A stretch of DNA of 64,000 nt from Parvibaculum sp. (GTDB lineage: Bacteria; Pseudomonadota; Alphaproteobacteria; Parvibaculales; Parvibaculaceae): assembly GCF_030694575.1 (NCBI RefSeq), contig NZ_JAUYUS010000023.1, positions 84,113 through 148,112 of the forward strand, read 5' to 3'. Shown piece by piece: positions 49,388 through 59,042 of the stretch. Position 1 is the stretch's first letter; the number at the start of each line of letters is the position of its first letter. The position numbers and the translations under genes are program-made. Below the pieces are notes generated by a model, which was not told where the DNA came from, did no database searches, and saw only the letters and a list, made by a program, of their open reading frames with translations.

Positions 49388-50260
49388 ATGGGCGTGGCAT
49401 CGCTTGGATATATCGGCTTCGAGGTGAGCGACCTCAAGGCATGGGACGGCTATCTGACCGGGTTTCTGGGCCTCATGAGAGGACGCGGCAACGGCACCTC
49501 GGCCCGCTACCGCATGGACGATCGCGCCTTCCGCATCCAGCTCGAACAAGGGAAGGCGGACGACATCTCGTTCATCGGGCTCGAAGTCGAAACGCTGGAG
49601 GGGCTGCAGGAGCTGCGCGAGCGTCTTGAAAAGGCGGGCGTCCGGCATTCGCCCGCCTCGGACAATCTGAAGAAGGAGCGCGGCGTGCGCGACCTTCTCG
49701 TTCTGACCGATCCGGCGGGGCTTCAGGTCGAGGTCTATGTCGGCGCGACGGCGCTCACCAATGTGCCGTTCAATTCTCCTGCCGGTGTTTCCGGTTTCAT
49801 GACCGGCGGCCAAGGCGCGGGCCATGTCGTGCTGGCATCCGAGAAGATGGATGAAGTTCGCGACTTCTACACGCGGCTCCTCGGCTTCCGGCTTTCCGAC
49901 ACGATCGGCATACCGATTTCGCCCGACTTCACGCTGGTGCTCGAATTCTACCACTGCAACCCGCGCCACCACACGCTGGCGCTGGCGCCGATGCCCGCGC
50001 CGAAGCGGTTGCACCACTTCATGGTGGAAATGGCGACGCTGGACGATGTCGGATTTGCGATGGACCGCATCGGGGAATGCGGCGTGAAACAAACCATGAC
50101 ATTGGGCAAGCACTCGAACGACCAGATGGTGTCTTTCTATGCCGCGACGCCTTCGGGCTTCGAGGTCGAGGTGGGCACTGCCGGTATCGAGGTTCACGAC
50201 GATGTCTGGCGCGTCACCCATCACGAGGTCACCAGCATGTGGGGCCACAAGCGTGTTTGA
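49388..50260 (+). CDS. Type I extradiol dioxygenase (BphC-like)
   Basis: A two-domain vicinal-oxygen-chelate protein of 290 residues that cleaves a catechol next to its hydroxyls. The iron ligands are His146 (GAGHVVLAS), His210 (RLHHFMVEM) and Glu261 (GFEVEVGT); second-sphere His195, His242 and Tyr251 are also present. Length and positions match 2,3-dihydroxybiphenyl 1,2-dioxygenases closely. It sits between the dehydrogenase and the C-C hydrolase, as the pathway demands. Confidence 0.93.
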   Translation: MGVASLGYIGFEVSDLKAWDGYLTGFLGLMRGRGNGTSARYRMDDRAFRIQLEQGKADDISFIGLEVETLEGLQELRERLEKAGVRHSPASDNLKKERGVRDLLVLTDPAGLQVEVYVGATALTNVPFNSPAGVSGFMTGGQGAGHVVLASEKMDEVRDFYTRLLGFRLSDTIGIPISPDFTLVLEFYHCNPRHHTLALAPMPAPKRLHHFMVEMATLDDVGFAMDRIGECGVKQTMTLGKHSNDQMVSFYAATPSGFEVEVGTAGIEVHDDVWRVTHHEVTSMWGHKRV

Positions 50261-50284
50261 AAGAAAAGCAACGGGGAGAAGTTC

Positions 50285-51136
50285 ATGAGCGTTACGGAAG
50301 AGAGCACGAGCCGGTTCGTCACCGTCAAGGGCGTCAGGATTCACTACAACGAAGCGGGCTCGGGCCCGGCGCTCGTTCTCATTCACGGTGGCGGACCCGG
50401 CGCGAGCGGCTGGTCGAACTACAACCGCAACATCGAGGTGCTGTCGCGCCACTTCCGCGTGCTCGTTCCCGATCTGCCGGGCTTCGGCAAGTCGGACATC
50501 AAGCCGAAGGGCAGCGCCATGCCGGCCTGGTATGCGACGAAGATGGGCGAGTTCCTCGACGAACTCGGCATCGACAAGGCGCATTTCGTCGGCAACTCGC
50601 TGGGCGGCATGGTGACGCTGCGTCTCGCCATGGACCGGCCGGAAAAGGTCGGCCGCATGGTTCTCATGGGACCGGGCGGCAGCATCCCGATGTTCAGCCA
50701 GTTCCCGACCGAGGCGATCAAGACGCTGCTCTTCTTTTACGACGGCCCCGGCCCGTCGCTCGAGCGCCTCAAGGGCTTCGTGAAGGATTTCGTGTACGAC
50801 CCGTCCCAGTTGACCGACGAGCTGCTCGAAGGGCGGATGAAGACCGCCCTGCAGCCGCATATCGTGGAGACGCCGCCCATGCGTCCCGATCCCAAGGCGC
50901 TGATGGAGCCCGTCTGGAACGATCCGCGCCTCGCCACTCTCAAGCATGAGACGATGATCGTCTGGGGACGCGAGGACAGGGTGATGCCCATCGATATGGC
51001 CTTTCCGCTGCTCAAGCAGATTCCGAGAGCACGGCTCTTCGTGCTGCCGCAATGCGGCCACTGGGCTCAGTGGGAACATGCGGAAGAGTTCAATCGCGTC
51101 ACCCGCGATTTCTTCGAGGCAGCCAATGCCGCCTGA
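50285..51136 (+). CDS. meta-cleavage product hydrolase (alpha/beta hydrolase, BphD/MhpC-like)
   Basis: A 283-residue serine hydrolase that splits the C-C bond of the ring-fission product to give a carboxylic acid and a 2-hydroxydienoate. The oxyanion motif is HGGGPGASGW, the nucleophile Ser105 is in VGNSLGG, and Asp231 (GREDRVMP) and His259 (CGHWAQWEH) complete the triad. HGGGPGA is characteristic of C-C hydrolases. It overlaps the hydratase gene by 11 bases. Confidence 0.93.
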   Translation: MSVTEESTSRFVTVKGVRIHYNEAGSGPALVLIHGGGPGASGWSNYNRNIEVLSRHFRVLVPDLPGFGKSDIKPKGSAMPAWYATKMGEFLDELGIDKAHFVGNSLGGMVTLRLAMDRPEKVGRMVLMGPGGSIPMFSQFPTEAIKTLLFFYDGPGPSLERLKGFVKDFVYDPSQLTDELLEGRMKTALQPHIVETPPMRPDPKALMEPVWNDPRLATLKHETMIVWGREDRVMPIDMAFPLLKQIPRARLFVLPQCGHWAQWEHAEEFNRVTRDFFEAANAA

Positions 51137-51905
51137 CCTCGAGGCGATAGCGGCCGCCCTGGCCGAGGCACGACGTAGCCGGACCCCCATACCCCCGGTG
51201 ACCGAAACCTCCCCCGGTTTCGGCGTTGCCTCGGCCTACGCCGTTCAGGAGATCAACACGCGGAGGCGTCTCTCGGCGGGCGAGCGTATCGTGGGCCGGA
51301 AGATCGGGCTCACATCGCCCGCCGTGCAGACGCAACTTGGCGTGAACGAGCCGGACTACGGCATGCTGTTCGATGCCGATGATGTGAGCGGTGCGGCGTC
51401 CGTTTCGGCAGCCACGCTGATGCAGCCCAAGGTGGAAGCCGAGATCGCCTTCGTTCTCGGCAAGCCTCTCGACCAGCCGAACCCGAGCCTCGATGAGGTT
51501 GCGGCCGCCATCGACTACGCGGTGGCGGCAGTGGAAATCGTCGACAGCGCCATCGCCGATTGGCGGATCACGCTGGCGGACACGGTCGCGGACAATGCGT
51601 CGGGCGCGAAATTCGCGCTGGGAAGCGACCGGCGCAAATTGTCGGAAATCGACCTGCATCTGGGCGGCATGGAAATGTGCCTTAACGGCAAGCAGGTATC
51701 GGTCGGTGTCGCGGCGGCCTGCCTCGGCAATCCGCTGAACGCGACGCGGTGGCTCGCGAAAAAGATGGCGGAGGTCGGCAGGCCGCTTGGAGCCGGCGAC
51801 ATCGTTCTCTCCGGCGCGCTCGGGCCGATGTGCAATGTGGTTGCGGGCAACGAGTTCACCGTTTACGTGCAGGGTTTCAAGCCGTTGCGCGTCGCCTTCG
51901 AGTAG
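51126..51905 (+). CDS. 2-keto-4-pentenoate hydratase (BphE/MhpD-like)
   Basis: A 259-residue metal-dependent hydratase turning 2-hydroxypenta-2,4-dienoate into 4-hydroxy-2-oxovalerate. [20 protein letters not shown], the acidic metal ligands around [17 protein letters not shown] and the C-terminal [20 protein letters not shown] are family marks. The start at 51126 lies inside the end of the hydrolase gene. Confidence 0.93.
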   Translation: MPPDLEAIAAALAEARRSRTPIPPVTETSPGFGVASAYAVQEINTRRRLSAGERIVGRKIGLTSPAVQTQLGVNEPDYGMLFDADDVSGAASVSAATLMQPKVEAEIAFVLGKPLDQPNPSLDEVAAAIDYAVAAVEIVDSAIADWRITLADTVADNASGAKFALGSDRRKLSEIDLHLGGMEMCLNGKQVSVGVAAACLGNPLNATRWLAKKMAEVGRPLGAGDIVLSGALGPMCNVVAGNEFTVYVQGFKPLRVAFE

Positions 51906-51914
51906 GAAATTCGA

Positions 51915-52862
51915 ATGACCGGAGCGAACGGGAAGATACGCGTTGCCATTATCGGCTCGGGCAATATCGGCACCGACCTGATGATCAAGATCATGCGCCT
52001 CTCCAAAACGCTGGAGATGGCGGCGATGGTGGGCATCGACCCCGCATCCGACGGGCTGGCAAGAGCGGCGAGGCTCGGTGTCGCCACGACGGCGGAGGGC
52101 ATCGACGGTCTGGTGGCGCTGCCGGAATTCGGGAGCATCGGCATCGTCTTCGACGCGACCTCGGCTGGCGCGCACCGACATCACAACGAGGTGCTGCAGG
52201 CGCATGGCAAGCAGGTGATCGACCTGACGCCCGCCGCGATCGGTCCCTATGTCGTGCCGAGCGTCAATCTCGATGGTCTCGCAAACGAGCGAAACCTGAA
52301 CATGGTCACCTGCGGCGGGCAGGCGACGATCCCCATGGTCGCCGCCGTGAGCAGCGTATCGCCGGTGCTCTATGGCGAGATCGTCGCTTCCATCGCGTCG
52401 AAATCCGCCGGCCCCGGCACGCGCGCCAATATCGACGAGTTCACCGAAACGACCTCGCGAGCCATCGAAACCGTTGGCGGTGCCACGCGCGGCAAGGCGA
52501 TCATCATCCTCAATCCGGCCGAGCCGCCGCTCATCATGCGCGACACGGTGCATTGCCTGTGCGACGACGCCGACCCGGCGAGGATCGTCGCGGCTATCGA
52601 GAAGAAGGTTGGCGAGGTTCGGGCCTATGTGCCGGGATACCGGCTGAAGCAGGCGGTGCAGATCGAGAAAGTGGGCGGCAACCGGCCGCTTTATTTGCCG
52701 GACATGGACCGGTCCTTCACCGGCCTCAAGGTCAGCATCTTCCTCGAGGTGGAGGGCGCGGGCCACTACCTGCCGCCTTATGCCGGCAATCTCGATATCA
52801 TGACGTCGGCGGCGCTGCGCACGGCAGAGGCGCTCGCGCTGAAATGGCAGGTGGCGGCATGA
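51915..52862 (+). CDS. Acetaldehyde dehydrogenase (acetylating)
   Basis: A 315-residue enzyme (BphJ/DmpF/MhpF type) oxidising acetaldehyde to acetyl-CoA. The NAD loop is [10 protein letters not shown] (13-21) and the catalytic Cys133 is in [11 protein letters not shown]. It normally forms a tunnel-linked complex with the aldolase encoded next, whose start overlaps its stop (ATGA). Confidence 0.96.
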   Translation: MTGANGKIRVAIIGSGNIGTDLMIKIMRLSKTLEMAAMVGIDPASDGLARAARLGVATTAEGIDGLVALPEFGSIGIVFDATSAGAHRHHNEVLQAHGKQVIDLTPAAIGPYVVPSVNLDGLANERNLNMVTCGGQATIPMVAAVSSVSPVLYGEIVASIASKSAGPGTRANIDEFTETTSRAIETVGGATRGKAIIILNPAEPPLIMRDTVHCLCDDADPARIVAAIEKKVGEVRAYVPGYRLKQAVQIEKVGGNRPLYLPDMDRSFTGLKVSIFLEVEGAGHYLPPYAGNLDIMTSAALRTAEALALKWQVAA

Positions 52863-53890
52863 ACATCCCCGACCGTCTTTACATTCAGGACGTGACGCTG
52901 CGCGACGGGATGCACGCCATCCGGCATCAATATTCGATCGACCATGTGCGCGCCATTGCCCGTGCGCTGGATAAGGCGGGCGTGGATGCCATCGAGATCG
53001 CGCATGGCGACGGGTTGTCCGGCTCCAGCCTCAATTATGGCTTCGGCGCCTGCACCGACTGGGCGTGGATCGAAGCGGTTTGCGACGTCGTCAAGTCGGC
53101 TGTCGTCACGACGTTGCTCCTGCCGGGCATCGGAACCATCGAGGATCTGCGCCGGGCGCACGGCATGGGCGTGCGGTCCGTTCGCATCGCGACGCATTGC
53201 ACCGAAGCGGATGTCGCGCGGCAGCACATAGAGTCGGCGCGCAATCTCGGCATGGATGTCTCGGGCTTTCTCATGATGAGCCACATGTCGCCGCCGGACG
53301 CGCTCGCGGCGCAGGCGAAGCTGATGGAGAGCTACGGCGCCCATTGCGTCTATGTGACCGACAGCGGCGGCGCGATGACGATGGATGACGTCGCCGCCCG
53401 CCTGCAAGCCTATGACAGGGTTCTGAAGCCGGAGACCGAACGCGGCATCCACGCGCATCACAATCTGAGCCTCGGCGTCGCGAACTCGATTGCCGCCGTC
53501 CAGAACGGGGCCGTTCGCGTGGACGCGTCGCTCACCGGCATGGGCGCGGGCGCGGGCAATGCGCCGCTGGAGGTCTTCATCGCCACCGCAGACCGTTACG
53601 GCTGGAAACACGGTTGCGATCTCCTCGCGCTCATGGATGCGGCGGAAGACATCGTGCGGCCATTGCAGGACCGTCCCGTCCGCGTGGACCGCGAAACCCT
53701 CAGCCTCGGCTATGCCGGTGTCTATTCGAGCTTCCTGCGTCATGCAGAAACCGCGTCGGAACGCTACGGCGTCGACGTCCGCAAAATTCTGCTGGAAGCC
53801 GGGAAACGCGCTATGGTGGGCGGGCAAGAGGATATGATCGTGGATATCGCCCTCGATCTTGCGCGGCAGGAAGCGGCGCACTCGGATTGA
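52859..53890 (+). CDS. 4-hydroxy-2-oxovalerate aldolase
   Basis: A 343-residue class II aldolase (BphI/DmpG/MhpE type) splitting 4-hydroxy-2-oxovalerate into pyruvate and acetaldehyde. The N-terminal [15 protein letters not shown] carries the catalytic Arg15-Asp16 and His19, and HAHHN (198-202) binds the metal. The C-terminal helical communication domain contains [20 protein letters not shown]. It is the last enzyme of the first catabolic operon; an AraC regulator gene follows 25 bases later. Confidence 0.96.
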   Translation: MNIPDRLYIQDVTLRDGMHAIRHQYSIDHVRAIARALDKAGVDAIEIAHGDGLSGSSLNYGFGACTDWAWIEAVCDVVKSAVVTTLLLPGIGTIEDLRRAHGMGVRSVRIATHCTEADVARQHIESARNLGMDVSGFLMMSHMSPPDALAAQAKLMESYGAHCVYVTDSGGAMTMDDVAARLQAYDRVLKPETERGIHAHHNLSLGVANSIAAVQNGAVRVDASLTGMGAGAGNAPLEVFIATADRYGWKHGCDLLALMDAAEDIVRPLQDRPVRVDRETLSLGYAGVYSSFLRHAETASERYGVDVRKILLEAGKRAMVGGQEDMIVDIALDLARQEAAHSD

Positions 53891-53915
53891 GCTCTTGGGA
53901 GGGAGCCGGCCGGCC

Positions 53916-54902
53916 ATGACCGGGAGAGAAAAGGCCGAAGCGGCAAGCCTTCATCCGGCGGGCATTGTCGGTGCCAGCGAAGTTCGCGCGGATGTGCGGA
54001 TGGACGGCGTCTATTTCTTCCGCTCCTCGGCAGATTATCCTTTCAGCAAGAAGCTTGAAGCCGGCGATTTCTCCTATTGCTTCATGGTACGCCGCGGTGA
54101 ACTCCGCCTGACGATCGACTTTCCCGAGCCACGTGTGATCGACCTGAAGCCGGGCTCAATCGTCGGGGTGAGCGGGCTCGCGCCGCACCGCATTCATTCG
54201 GTACCGGACAAGGATGCGATGCCGGTCGATTGTTTCGAACGGATACCGATTACCGAGGAGGTCGGGCCCGAGAAGGACGTCGAACTCCTGCTGGGCGTGG
54301 TCCCCTCGGAAAATATAGCGCTGACGAACCTGATTATCGGCCCGCTTTATCTCAGCCCCGAGACGTCGCCCGAATTCACGCGCCGTATCTGGAAGGCGGC
54401 GGAACTTCTCGACGAGGAGTTTATCGGTGCCGGTCTGGAATACGGCCAGGCGATCATCGTCCGCCGGATTGCCGAAATCATCCTCATCAATATGACCCGT
54501 TCCCTGCTGGCCGCCCGCGAAGAAGGCGATGCGCAGGAGCCGGGGCCCATCAAGAACAGAGGCGTGATAACGGCTATTCGCGCGTTCCTGGACGATCCGC
54601 TGGAAGATTGGAGCATCGACCGGCTGGCAAGGCATGCCGGCATGTCGAGAACGAAATTCGCCGAGGACTTCCGGCGTGTCGTTGGCCGAACGCCGATGCA
54701 GACACTCGCACGCCTGCGCCTCACGCTCGTGACGCGCAAGATGCTTGTCGAAGACCTCTCGGTCGAGGAGGCGGCCGATATGGCAGGCTACAGCTCCGCC
54801 GCCGCCTTTATCCGCGCATTCAGCCGGGAATACGGGGCAACGCCACACCAATGGCGCAGGGCGCACACGTCTCGCACCGAAACGGACCGGCCGGGAGGCT
54901 GA
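53916..54902 (+). CDS. AraC-family regulator with cupin-like sensor domain
   Basis: A 328-residue regulator. Residues about 20-190 resemble the AraC cupin-type ligand domain (VYFFRSSADYPFSKKLEAGD, LKPGSIVGVSGLAPHRI). The C-terminal double helix-turn-helix reads DWSIDRLARHAGMSRTKFAE and LSVEEAADMAGYSSAAAFIR with AFSREYG. It is co-directional with the first ring-cleavage operon and 25 bases behind it, and ends facing the hydratase of the second set. It is likely an activator of one or both pathways. Confidence 0.88.
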   Translation: MTGREKAEAASLHPAGIVGASEVRADVRMDGVYFFRSSADYPFSKKLEAGDFSYCFMVRRGELRLTIDFPEPRVIDLKPGSIVGVSGLAPHRIHSVPDKDAMPVDCFERIPITEEVGPEKDVELLLGVVPSENIALTNLIIGPLYLSPETSPEFTRRIWKAAELLDEEFIGAGLEYGQAIIVRRIAEIILINMTRSLLAAREEGDAQEPGPIKNRGVITAIRAFLDDPLEDWSIDRLARHAGMSRTKFAEDFRRVVGRTPMQTLARLRLTLVTRKMLVEDLSVEEAADMAGYSSAAAFIRAFSREYGATPHQWRRAHTSRTETDRPGG

Positions 54903-54926
54903 CGGCTTGCCCCGGCCGCCGGCGCA

Positions 54927-55718
54927 TCACACGAAGCTCGTGACCACCTCGCCGAGCCCCTGGTCGAAGCGGCAGACGATCTCGTCGCCGGCCGTAATCG
55001 GCAGTACGCGGATGAACGAGCCGGTGAGGATCGTGTCGCCCGGCTCGAAGGAGGTGCCGAATTCGCCGAGTTTGTTGGCGAGCCATGCGACGGCGGTGAC
55101 AGGATTGCCGAGCACCGCAGATGCCTCGCCTTCCAGTTCCTTCGCGCCGTTCTTGTAAAGTGCGCCCTTGACGCGCCTGATGTCGATCTGATCGAGCCGC
55201 CGTGGATTGGCGCCGAGCACGACCGCGCCGCAAAAGGCGAGATCGGCGATATTGTCGATGACGTTGAGACCCGGTGCGCGCTCGACGCGGAAATCGACGA
55301 TCTCGATGGCGGGCAACACGAAATCCGTCGCGCGGATCACGTCGACCGGCGATACACCCGGTCCCTTGAGGGGTTCCTTCATCACAAAGGCGATTTCCAT
55401 TTCGACCATCGGCGCGAAGAAACGCGACATCGGAATGGGTGTTGCTTCCGGCACGAAGAACTCGCCGGTAATGGCGCTGAAATCGGGCTCGGTCGTGCCG
55501 GAAAATTCCTGCATCGGCTTCGATGTGAGGCCGACCTTGTATCCTTTCACTTTCGCGCCCGCCGCCACCTGACGCGCAACGAAGCCCTGCTGGATCCTGT
55601 AGGCGTCCTCGACCTCGATCCCCGGATATGTCGCGGTGAGAAGCGGCATCGGCTTCCGGCTCCGATAGACCTCGAAGAAATCGTCGACGATCTTCTCGCG
55701 TGTCGCATTGTCGAGCAT
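54927..55718 (-). CDS. hpaH: 2-oxo-hept-4-ene-1,7-dioate hydratase (HpaH-like)
   Basis: A 263-residue member of the hydratase/decarboxylase branch of the FAH superfamily. It has [20 protein letters not shown] and DFS, the metal-binding [19 protein letters not shown], and [20 protein letters not shown]. The TSKPMQ(E) segment is typical of HpaH, which hydrates 2-oxohept-4-ene-1,7-dioate in homoprotocatechuate breakdown. It lies directly downstream of hpaI (1 base between them), on the strand opposite to the hydroxylase operon. It is a different enzyme from the hydratase at 51126. Confidence 0.82.
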   Translation of the reverse strand: MLDNATREKIVDDFFEVYRSRKPMPLLTATYPGIEVEDAYRIQQGFVARQVAAGAKVKGYKVGLTSKPMQEFSGTTEPDFSAITGEFFVPEATPIPMSRFFAPMVEMEIAFVMKEPLKGPGVSPVDVIRATDFVLPAIEIVDFRVERAPGLNVIDNIADLAFCGAVVLGANPRRLDQIDIRRVKGALYKNGAKELEGEASAVLGNPVTAVAWLANKLGEFGTSFEPGDTILTGSFIRVLPITAGDEIVCRFDQGLGEVVTSFV

Positions 55719-55719
55719 G

Positions 55720-56490
55720 TCAGCTTCCCTTCTTTCCGGCCGCCCTCACGGCTTCGAGATCGCCGCGCGCCGCCATGGAAAGTGCGTTGATGTCGGTGGT
55801 GGTCGAGATCATCTGAAAGCCCTGCTCGATGCGGAGGGGTGCCACTTTCGCGTTGGAGAGAACGGCGGTTGCGATTTTCGCCGCCCGGGCCGCGGCGGCG
55901 ACCCGGAGGATCGCCTCGTCGAAGGCGGGTTTGCCGTCATTGTCGCCGGGCGGCAGACCGAGCGCGATCGAGAGATCGAACGGGCCGACGAACAGTGCAT
56001 CGACGCCCGGCACCGCGGCGATCTCCTCCACCGATGCAAGCGCTTCCGGCGTTTCGATCATCGGTATGACGGCGACGCGCTCATTCGCTTCCAGGAAGTA
56101 GCCCGGGCCGTCGCGCATCCCGACGCGGACGGGGCCGAAACTGCGGCGTCCTTTCGGCGGATAGAGACAGGCATCGACGGCGCGCTGCGCATCCGCCGCC
56201 GTCTGGATCATCGGAATGACGACGCCGAGCGCGCCGGCATCGAGGACGCGGCCGATGATGCCCGGATCGTTCCAGGGCACGCGCACGACAGGCAGGGCAG
56301 GCGTAAGGTCGATGGCGCGGATCATGTTGAGCGCCGTCTCGTAATCCATGCAGCCATGCTGCATGTCGACGAGCACCCAGTCGAAGCCTGCGCGGCCAAG
56401 CGCCTCCGCCGTCAGCGGCTCGGGGATCATGCACCAGGCCCCGAGCGTGACGTCGCCCTGCGCCCAGCGCGGCTTCAACGATTTGCCCAA
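55720..56490 (-). CDS. hpaI: HpcH/HpaI-family class II aldolase
   Basis: A 256-residue TIM-barrel metal aldolase that would cleave 4-hydroxy-2-oxoheptane-1,7-dioate to pyruvate and succinate semialdehyde. Visible are [20 protein letters not shown] (catalytic His), [40 protein letters not shown] and [15 protein letters not shown] (metal Asp). It heads the hpaI-hpaH pair and has a perfect palindrome at 56541-56556 upstream. Related enzymes act on other 4-hydroxy-2-oxo acids, so the exact substrate is inferred from context. Confidence 0.82.
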   Translation of the reverse strand: MGKSLKPRWAQGDVTLGAWCMIPEPLTAEALGRAGFDWVLVDMQHGCMDYETALNMIRAIDLTPALPVVRVPWNDPGIIGRVLDAGALGVVIPMIQTAADAQRAVDACLYPPKGRRSFGPVRVGMRDGPGYFLEANERVAVIPMIETPEALASVEEIAAVPGVDALFVGPFDLSIALGLPPGDNDGKPAFDEAILRVAAAARAAKIATAVLSNAKVAPLRIEQGFQMISTTTDINALSMAARGDLEAVRAAGKKGS

Positions 56491-56540
56491 GACGACCTCC
56501 CCTCATGCTCGCGGTTCTGCGGACTGTTAAATACTGAGTG

Positions 56541-56556
56541 TCATCATAAATGATGA
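56541..56556. promoter_or_regulatory. Perfect palindrome upstream of hpaI-hpaH (predicted operator)
   Basis: TCATCAT-AA-ATGATGA, 7-base arms, lies 51 bases upstream of the hpaI start and downstream of the TetR gene. It shares TCATAAAT/ATGA core elements with the sites in front of the hydroxylase gene (57437-57477). Confidence 0.6.
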
Positions 56557-56592
56557 AAGTCAATAATTGAACGAAGCGGGAGGGGCTTCAAG

Positions 56593-57303
56593 TCAGGTCC
56601 GGCGTGCGGACTTTTGCGGCGTCTTCGCCGGCTCGATCAGCCCTTCGACGCCGATGGCAAGCTTGGCGCGAAGTCTTTTCAGGAATCTCGGTTTCGATAT
56701 TTCGCCGCTGATCCAGTTGAGCAAGGTCAGATAATAGATGGCGAAAAGATTTTCCGCCGCCAGTTGCGGGTCGACCCCCTGGCGGATGGTGCCCGCGGCT
56801 TGGCCCGCGGCGAGGATGTCGCCGATCCCGCTATAGATGCAATGCATCAGACGGGCGAGATCGCGGCGCGGCCCCGAGGTGGCGAGGACCGTCACTTCCT
56901 TCAGCAGCGCCTTCGCCAGCTCCTTGTCCTGATCGTGATATTCGATCATGTAGCGGAAGACATGCATCAGCTTGTCCACAAGCGAACCCGACGCAGGCAG
57001 ATGCCTGAAGGCGTTTTGCGCCTGTTCAAGCATGTCGCCGCTGAACACCATGACCAGCAGCTCCTCCTTGGATTTCGCGTAGAGGAAAAGCGTGCCGGTG
57101 CCGATATCGGCCTTCTCGGCGATCTTCTGGGTGGTCGTATCGGCAAACCCCTGGCTGCCGAAAAGCTCCCTGGCAGCGGCGATGATCCGGGCGCGTTTTT
57201 CCTGCTTGTTGCGCTCGCGGCGTCCGGGCTCGACGGGACTCTGCGCGCGCGAGCCTTTCGCTCGAACGCCTGAACTTTGCTTCACCAACTTTTTTCCCGG
57301 CAC
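56593..57303 (-). CDS. TetR-family regulator of the second catabolic cluster
   Basis: A 236-residue regulator with a GTG start at 57303 and an unusually basic leader of about 35 residues. The DNA-binding domain reads KRARIIAAARELFGSQGFAD then TTTQKIAEKADIGTGTLFLY; the rest is helical (LFAIYYLTLLNWISGEIS). It lies between the hpaI-hpaH pair and the hydroxylase operon, with palindromes on both outer sides, so it probably represses both units. HpaR of E. coli is MarR-type, so this is a different regulator for a similar route. Confidence 0.86.
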   Translation of the reverse strand: MPGKKLVKQSSGVRAKGSRAQSPVEPGRRERNKQEKRARIIAAARELFGSQGFADTTTQKIAEKADIGTGTLFLYAKSKEELLVMVFSGDMLEQAQNAFRHLPASGSLVDKLMHVFRYMIEYHDQDKELAKALLKEVTVLATSGPRRDLARLMHCIYSGIGDILAAGQAAGTIRQGVDPQLAAENLFAIYYLTLLNWISGEISKPRFLKRLRAKLAIGVEGLIEPAKTPQKSARRT

Positions 57304-57436
57304 GAATTGTCACTTTCCCGAAAATCGTAAATGCCAACAAAACAGGGCAGTTACCCTCCTATTGTCATTTGCCTCCGGTCACAAGTCCATCGGCGGAGAA
57401 GGCGGCGGCTTGACAGGCCCGGCTTTCCTAATAAAC

Positions 57437-57477
57437 TGATTATAGTCATAAATGAGATGAATCATAAATATCATCTC
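57437..57477. promoter_or_regulatory. Palindromic operator region ahead of the hydroxylase operon
   Basis: Two dyads: TGATTATAGTCA (57437-57448, near-perfect) and GAGATGA (57454-57460) with TCATCTC (57471-57477) around an AT-rich 10-base centre containing TCATAAATA. They lie 66-106 bases before the hydroxylase ATG, in an AT-rich island, and share the TCATAAAT core with the palindrome at 56541. Confidence 0.55.
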
Positions 57478-57542
57478 GACAAGCCCGCCGGAGCGCGCAT
57501 ACCGCGCCGGACGAATGGCCGATCAACGGGGAGGAAAACGAT

Positions 57543-59042
57543 ATGCCCGCACGCACAGGGGAGCAATTTCTGAAAGGTCTGGCCGACGGCCGCGAAATCT
57601 GGGTCGGCAACGAAAAGGTTTCCGACGTGACCGACCATCCGGCTTTTGCAGGCGCCGCGCGCGGCCTCGCCGGTACGTTCGATCTGCAATATGAGCATGC
57701 GGATGACTGCCTGATGCCCGACCCGGAAACGGGTGAGAAGATCAATGTGAGCCACATGATCCCGCGATCCAAGGCGGATCTCATGCAGCGCCACAAGGGC
57801 CTGCAGCGCGCCGCCGAATATACGGTCGGCGTCATGGGCCGTACGCCCGACTACATGAATGTGACCTATGCGGGCTTTGCCGGACGTCCCGACGAATGGG
57901 GCGCCAACGGAAACGAACGGGGCGCGGAAAATCTCGTCAACTACCAGAAGTTCCTGCGCCGCAACGACATCTCGCTGACCCATACGATCATCCAGCCGAC
58001 GGTAGACAAGGCCGAAGGCGATGCGCCGAAGCCCGGCAACACGGTGTCGCTTCGCAAGGTCGGAGAAAGCGAGCACGGCATCATCGTGCGCGGCGCGCGC
58101 ATTCTCGCGACGCTCGCCCCCTTCGCCGATGAGCTGGCTGTCTATCCCGGCGCGCCGCTCCTGCCCGGCACCGACGACTACGCGCTCGCCTTCTGCATTC
58201 CGATGAATACGCCCGGCCTCAAGTTCATTTGCCGCGACAGTTGCGCAGGCTCGCTCAATTCCTTCGACCACCCGCTATCGAGCCGCTTCGACGAGCAGGA
58301 CGCCTTTGTCATCTTCGACGATGTCGAAGTGCCGTGGGACCGCGTCCACATCAACTGCAACATGGATGTCTACAATCAGGTCATGTGGACGGGCTGGTTT
58401 CCCAATATCATGCAGCAGACCATGATCCGGGCGCAGACCAAGCTCGAATTTGCGTGGGGGCTTGCCACGCGCATGGCGGAATCGATCAATTCCGTACAGC
58501 CCGGCACGGCGCAGATGCTGGGCGAGATCTGGACCTTCGCCGAGCTTGCCCGTTCCGCCGTGCAGGCGGCCGAAGACAATGCGCACGATCACGGCAATGG
58601 CGTCTGGTTTCCCCAAGGCGCGCCTCTCGTCGCGCTTCGGGCCTCGCTGCCTTACTGGTTCCCGCGCGTGAACGAGATCATCCGCCTCGTGGGCTCGCAC
58701 AACCTGCTCGCCGCGCCGACCGCCGCGCAATTTGCAGACCCCAAACTGCGTCCCCTGATCGAGGAGTTCATGCATGGCGCGGGCGACGTCAGCGCCGAAA
58801 CGCGCGCCCGCATCTTCCGTCTGGCCTGGGATTTCTCCGGCAGCGCGCTGGCCAGCCGCAACGAACAATATGAGCGCTTCTATCTCGCGTCAGGCGCCCG
58901 CAACCAGCAACTGGCTCACAGGCTCGGCGAGCGCGCGCGGGCGGACCGGCTTGTCGATCGCTTCATGACGGAACCATACAGCGATGCGGACATCTCGGGC
59001 GGCGCTGCAAAGAAAAGCAAGAAGGTGGGGCAGGCGGCATGA
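57543..59042 (+). CDS. hpaB: FADH2-dependent aromatic hydroxylase, large component (HpaB family)
   Basis: A 499-residue flavin monooxygenase related to the 4-hydroxyphenylacetate 3-hydroxylase oxygenase. It starts RTGEQFLKGLADGREIWVGN and contains INVSHMIPRSKADLMQRHKG, YQKFLRRNDISLTHTIIQPT, FVIFDDVEVPWDRVHINCNM and the C-terminal EEFMHGAGDVSAETRARIFR. It would ortho-hydroxylate a phenol to a catechol. Such enzymes need a separate flavin reductase (HpaC), which is absent here. The gene leads hpaB-hpaE-extradiol-FAH, and its stop overlaps the next start. Confidence 0.88.
   Translation: MPARTGEQFLKGLADGREIWVGNEKVSDVTDHPAFAGAARGLAGTFDLQYEHADDCLMPDPETGEKINVSHMIPRSKADLMQRHKGLQRAAEYTVGVMGRTPDYMNVTYAGFAGRPDEWGANGNERGAENLVNYQKFLRRNDISLTHTIIQPTVDKAEGDAPKPGNTVSLRKVGESEHGIIVRGARILATLAPFADELAVYPGAPLLPGTDDYALAFCIPMNTPGLKFICRDSCAGSLNSFDHPLSSRFDEQDAFVIFDDVEVPWDRVHINCNMDVYNQVMWTGWFPNIMQQTMIRAQTKLEFAWGLATRMAESINSVQPGTAQMLGEIWTFAELARSAVQAAEDNAHDHGNGVWFPQGAPLVALRASLPYWFPRVNEIIRLVGSHNLLAAPTAAQFADPKLRPLIEEFMHGAGDVSAETRARIFRLAWDFSGSALASRNEQYERFYLASGARNQQLAHRLGERARADRLVDRFMTEPYSDADISGGAAKKSKKVGQAA

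Noticed and set aside
57304..57542. Insertion sequence or attachment site at the AT-rich island before hpaB
   Set aside because: The dyads there are short operator-like palindromes; there is no transposase, target duplication or tRNA end.
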